Positions 20,101 through 21,867 of a stretch of 21,867 nucleotides of DNA are shown here, piece by piece. Source of the stretch: Apostichopus californicus (lineage: Eukaryota > Echinodermata > Holothuroidea > Aspidochirotida > Stichopodidae); assembly GCA_020650975.1 (NCBI GenBank), contig JAIPMN010009902.1:1-21867 (forward strand), in the 5' to 3' direction. Below the pieces are notes generated by a model. That model worked only from the letters and a program-made list of their open reading frames with translations, was not told the origin of the DNA and did no database searches. Position numbers and translations under genes: made by a program. Each line of letters starts with the position of its first letter. The first letter of the stretch is position 1.

Positions 20101-21867
20101 CTCCATCATTTTCATATTCATCGTAGTCAACAACATTCTCTAATTCCAGGTTCATTTCCTCATCATTTTCATCCTCCAAATATCTTTCTTCATTCGCAAT
20201 ATCAGCCTCTCCAAAGATATCTATTTCGTCATCACCTTCAGGTAAATTGTCTATAACGATCTGCACAACTGCTAGAGGAACTCCACTGTAGGCTCCCAAC
20301 CAGAGCAGGATTAACTGTCCACTATCCAAGTTTTGGATATTCTCATTTCGATTTTCATCTTGTAAGCTTGCAACTTGAGCAGCTGTCATCAGAGGCATAA
20401 TTTTTTCTTCCCTTAAAATCCCGGTTCTTGAGACTTCCAAGCACTCGTGCAATTTTGCACAGTAAAGGGAGACCCAATATTTATACAGCCGCCACCTTTC
20501 TGGAACAGGGAGTTGTCCAACTATTCTGACATTCTGTGCTTCATATTTGCTCATTGGACCAATTTGAACCATACCTTTAGCAACATATATCATAAAGTCC
20601 CTGGCGACATTCATTCTACAAACACTGTCGTCGTTTCTCATGTAATCTGTCATCATTTGAATCAAAGCACCTTCGTTCTGAATTTCGTCAAAATTGAGAA
20701 ATCCAGCGGCTCGTGTCAGTTCATTTGCAGTCCACTGTCCTCCAAGTGCACATAAGAACAAAGCCATATCCTGTCCATGTTGAATATTGCGGTTACGCCT
20801 CAAAATATTCAAACTGTCTCGTTGATCTTTAGTCATGAATGGTCGTAGCACCTCTTCCTTTAATATTACTCTATGTGCGATTTCCAGTGATTTTTGCAAA
20901 TTTTGCTGATGTTTCAGAAGGCAACACCTATACAAACGCCAACGATCCAAGAGTGTAAGATTCCAAACATCGTTTGCTTCAGCATACTCTCGTTCTTCCA
21001 TCTCGTCCATTGCTCGTAAGTTCCTTGAAATATATTCCTGTAACTGTTGACCCTCGAGTATCTCCTGCCTTCGTCGTCGCCTTCGATGTACGCCAGTTCT
21101 GGTATTGGGATTTATCGTAAGTGGCGGGGCTAAATCACGATGAATATTCAAATTGCTTTCATCTTCATCTTCACTAAAGGCATTTTCCGTATCTTGTTCA
21201 CCTACAATGGCGCCTAGCCAATATGCAATGTATTCTCCAGTTTTCAGATTAGGTGCTTCATCTGTAAGAAATCCAGTCAAGAGGCTCCGATACTGTTCGT
21301 GTGGTATGACATCTCTTAACTTAATTTCTTTCAGGATCATTAAACTGGTCATTTTCACGGATTTCTGAGCCACTTCCATCTCCTTAGCAAGTCTTAACAT
21401 TTCACCCCGAATATTTTTCACCTGCAAGTATTGATGCTTCGGACGTTGCTTCTGCTGCGATCTTGTTCGTCGAAGCTCCTTCAGATTTAGTGTTTTTATC
21501 TTTTCACTTGAGCTCCGCCCACCTATTCGCACGACACCTTCAGGAAGGAATTCCAATATACCCTCAAGAAACTGATCCAGTGCATGATTGGTATAGCATA
21601 TAATCAATATTGGGGCTAAGTCACCATTAGGGGACCAAACCTCCCTATTTCTTAAGAGTGTCTCGACAATTTTCAGGCCAATGAAGGTTTTTCCCGTACC
21701 CGGGGGACCTTGAATGATGCAAAGTTCCTCTGTAAGAGCTGCTTTGAAAGCTTCAAATTGTGATGAGTCGAGGTCAAAGTCTTTTTCGGGGGGCCATGAT
21801 CTTGCGCGAGAGATCAGAGACTTGATCACTTTACCCTTCTGAGCGACTGGTTTCAGATCATATATAG
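16185..21867 (-). CDS. ZNFX1: ZNFX1-like SF1 RNA helicase with NFX1-type fingers and C-terminal RZ finger (5' partial, three exons)
   Basis: Joining 21867-17979, 17485-17389 and 17165-16185 on the minus strand gives one open frame of 1654 residues ending in TGA. The frame is still open at 21867. The codon at 21829 is GTG, an internal Val, so no start is visible and the N-terminal part found in ZNFX1 proteins lies outside the window. Domains in order: SF1/Upf1-like helicase (about 30-960, Walker A GPPGTGKT at 53-60), NFX1-type cysteine-rich fingers (about 983-1278), a conserved linker (FVLLEDCSHIIEV) and an RZ finger (about 1581-1625). Known for the family: mammalian ZNFX1 is an interferon-induced dsRNA sensor reported to act with MAVS at mitochondria, and C. 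elegans ZNFX-1 works in germ-granule small-RNA inheritance. An RNA-surveillance or antiviral role here is inference. From memory of about 1900 residues for human ZNFX1, the part from Walker A to the end looks longer than usual because of a repeated insert. Confidence 0.95.
17166..17388 (-). other. Intron (phase 0) of ZNFX1-like gene
   Basis: This 223-base intron has the strong donor GTGAGT and acceptor TTATTATTAG. It falls between the Gln codon ending exon 17389-17485 and the Leu codon opening the terminal exon. Confidence 0.88.
17389..17485 (-). CDS. ZNFX1: ZNFX1-like 97-base internal exon
   Basis: The exon is bounded by an acceptor ending TTTATTTGCAG (AG at 17487-17486) and a consensus donor CAG|GTGAGT (intron starts at 17388). 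Its first base completes the Arg codon split by the preceding intron. The remaining 96 bases encode 32 residues beginning FVLLEDCSHIIEVVALDTWM. In vertebrate ZNFX1, as I recall it, a very similar FxxLEDCGH-type segment links the NFX1 fingers to the C-terminal region. The usual Gly of that motif is Ser here. The exon is too short to stand out as an ORF and was found by phase and splice sites. Confidence 0.9.
17486..17978 (-). other. Intron (phase 2) of ZNFX1-like gene
   Basis: This 493-base intron has donor GTGCGT and acceptor TTTGCAG on the minus strand. It splits an Arg codon (AG|G). If it were retained, translation would end at 17882 after a 32-residue, mostly hydrophobic tail, and the product would lack the LEDC linker and RZ finger. 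Confidence 0.88.
17979..21867 (-). CDS. ZNFX1: ZNFX1-like exon encoding the helicase core and NFX1 finger array
   Basis: This is one uninterrupted 3889-base coding exon. Visible helicase motifs (partial-protein numbering) are Walker A GPPGTGKT 53-60; motif Ia ICYTNHALDQFL 89-100; RIGGRSS 113-119; motif II VVVEEAAE about 719-726; motif III GDHQQLRP 747-754; QHRMRPEI 788-795; motif V VDRYQGEENDI 902-912; and motif VI VALSRAK 937-943. The finger array (genomic 18032-18919) opens with PEGGCKKPCETRLDCGHVC. It carries about seven C-G/K-H repeats plus CKHSKC and CAHSKC spacers. An acidic tail (NEDEDDA) precedes the donor CCAG|GTGCGT, and the last exonic base is 17979. Reading through the donor runs to a stop at 17882 with a hydrophobic tail that is not conserved in character, so I treat that part as intron. 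Confidence 0.93.
19865..20419 (-). repeat. Helicase-insert module copy 3 (protein-level repeat)
   Basis: Half A is ILREEKIMPLMTAAQVASL with NIQNLDSGQLILLWLGA, starting 149 residues after the A half of copy 2. A long acidic linker of about 75 residues follows (DDEIDIFGEADI, YLEDENDEEMNLELENVVD). Half B is LKRYVANNLRRVDRMPFE ... VWNLPMKQRWNLYRHWVHLH. After it the chain returns to normal helicase sequence leading to motif II. It has the longest acidic linker of the three. Confidence 0.8.
20432..20866 (-). repeat. Helicase-insert module copy 2 (protein-level repeat)
   Basis: Half A is ILKEEVLRPFMTKDQRDSL with NIQHGQDMALFLCALGG. The linker that follows is acidic (YMRNDDS). Half B begins FMIYVAKGMVQIGPMS and ends PVPERWRLYKYWVSLY. 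Its A-half start is 157 residues after that of copy 1, and the RW pair of its B half is 149 residues after that of copy 1. VWNL is replaced here by IVGQL. Confidence 0.8.
20882..21337 (-). repeat. Helicase-insert module copy 1 (protein-level repeat)
   Basis: This is the first of three tandem modules inside the helicase, between motif Ib and motif II. Half A begins ILKEIKLRDVIPHEQ and ends EYIAYWLGAIVG. An acidic linker (SEDEDES) and a six-Arg run follow. Half B is EYISRNLRAMDEMEE ... DVWNLTLLDRWRLYR. The B half carries a VWNL-x4-RW-x-LYR signature that I recall as typical of the ZNFX1 insert. Confidence 0.8.

Noticed and set aside
21827-21829. Codon at 21829 as the start of the helicase ORF
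   Set aside because: The codon is GTG (Val) and the frame stays open upstream to the window edge (...YDLKPVAQKGK). The N-terminal region of ZNFX1 must be outside the window.

Overview
This is eukaryotic, almost certainly metazoan, DNA. It is AT-rich, has GT-AG introns, long non-coding stretches, and decayed non-LTR and Penelope-like retroelements. The one intact gene and the types of retroelement fossil fit a marine invertebrate. I cannot fix the phylum from the sequence alone.

The only gene I can support as intact is on the minus strand, from 21867 (open at the window edge) down to a TGA at 16185. It is the 3' part of a ZNFX1-like gene (NFX1-type zinc-finger protein 1, an SF1 RNA helicase). 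Three coding exons are visible: 17979-21867, 17389-17485 and 16185-17165. They join in phase across two GT-AG introns. The partial product is 1654 residues: a helicase core, a long cysteine-rich NFX1 finger array, a conserved linker and a C-terminal RZ-type finger. The N-terminus and the true start codon lie beyond 21867. The most unusual feature is inside the helicase. The insert between motifs Ib and II is built from three tandem copies of one module, separated by acidic linkers.

Positions 1-16184 look intergenic and are littered with fossils. There is a GIY-YIG-like tail of a Penelope-like element (1939-2181, minus) near a hammerhead-like stem-loop (2271-2302, plus). A THAP-domain first exon (2937-3085, plus) sits behind a CRE/ETS-type promoter. 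An acidic, frameshifted ORF remnant lies at 3440-3786 (minus). A frameshifted LINE endonuclease-to-RT segment lies at 4086-4700 (plus). A decayed Penelope-like RT N-terminal region lies at 13195-13720 (minus).

The strangest non-coding object is at 9171-9792. It is an array of about thirty diverged 20-base units built around AAATCGACATATACC and its reverse complement, with 60- and 180-base higher-order periods. Runs of 11-17 G or C, (TTTG)n, (AAAAG)n and a purine-rich strand also occur. I recognise no tRNA, rRNA, CRISPR array or bacterial-type operon.
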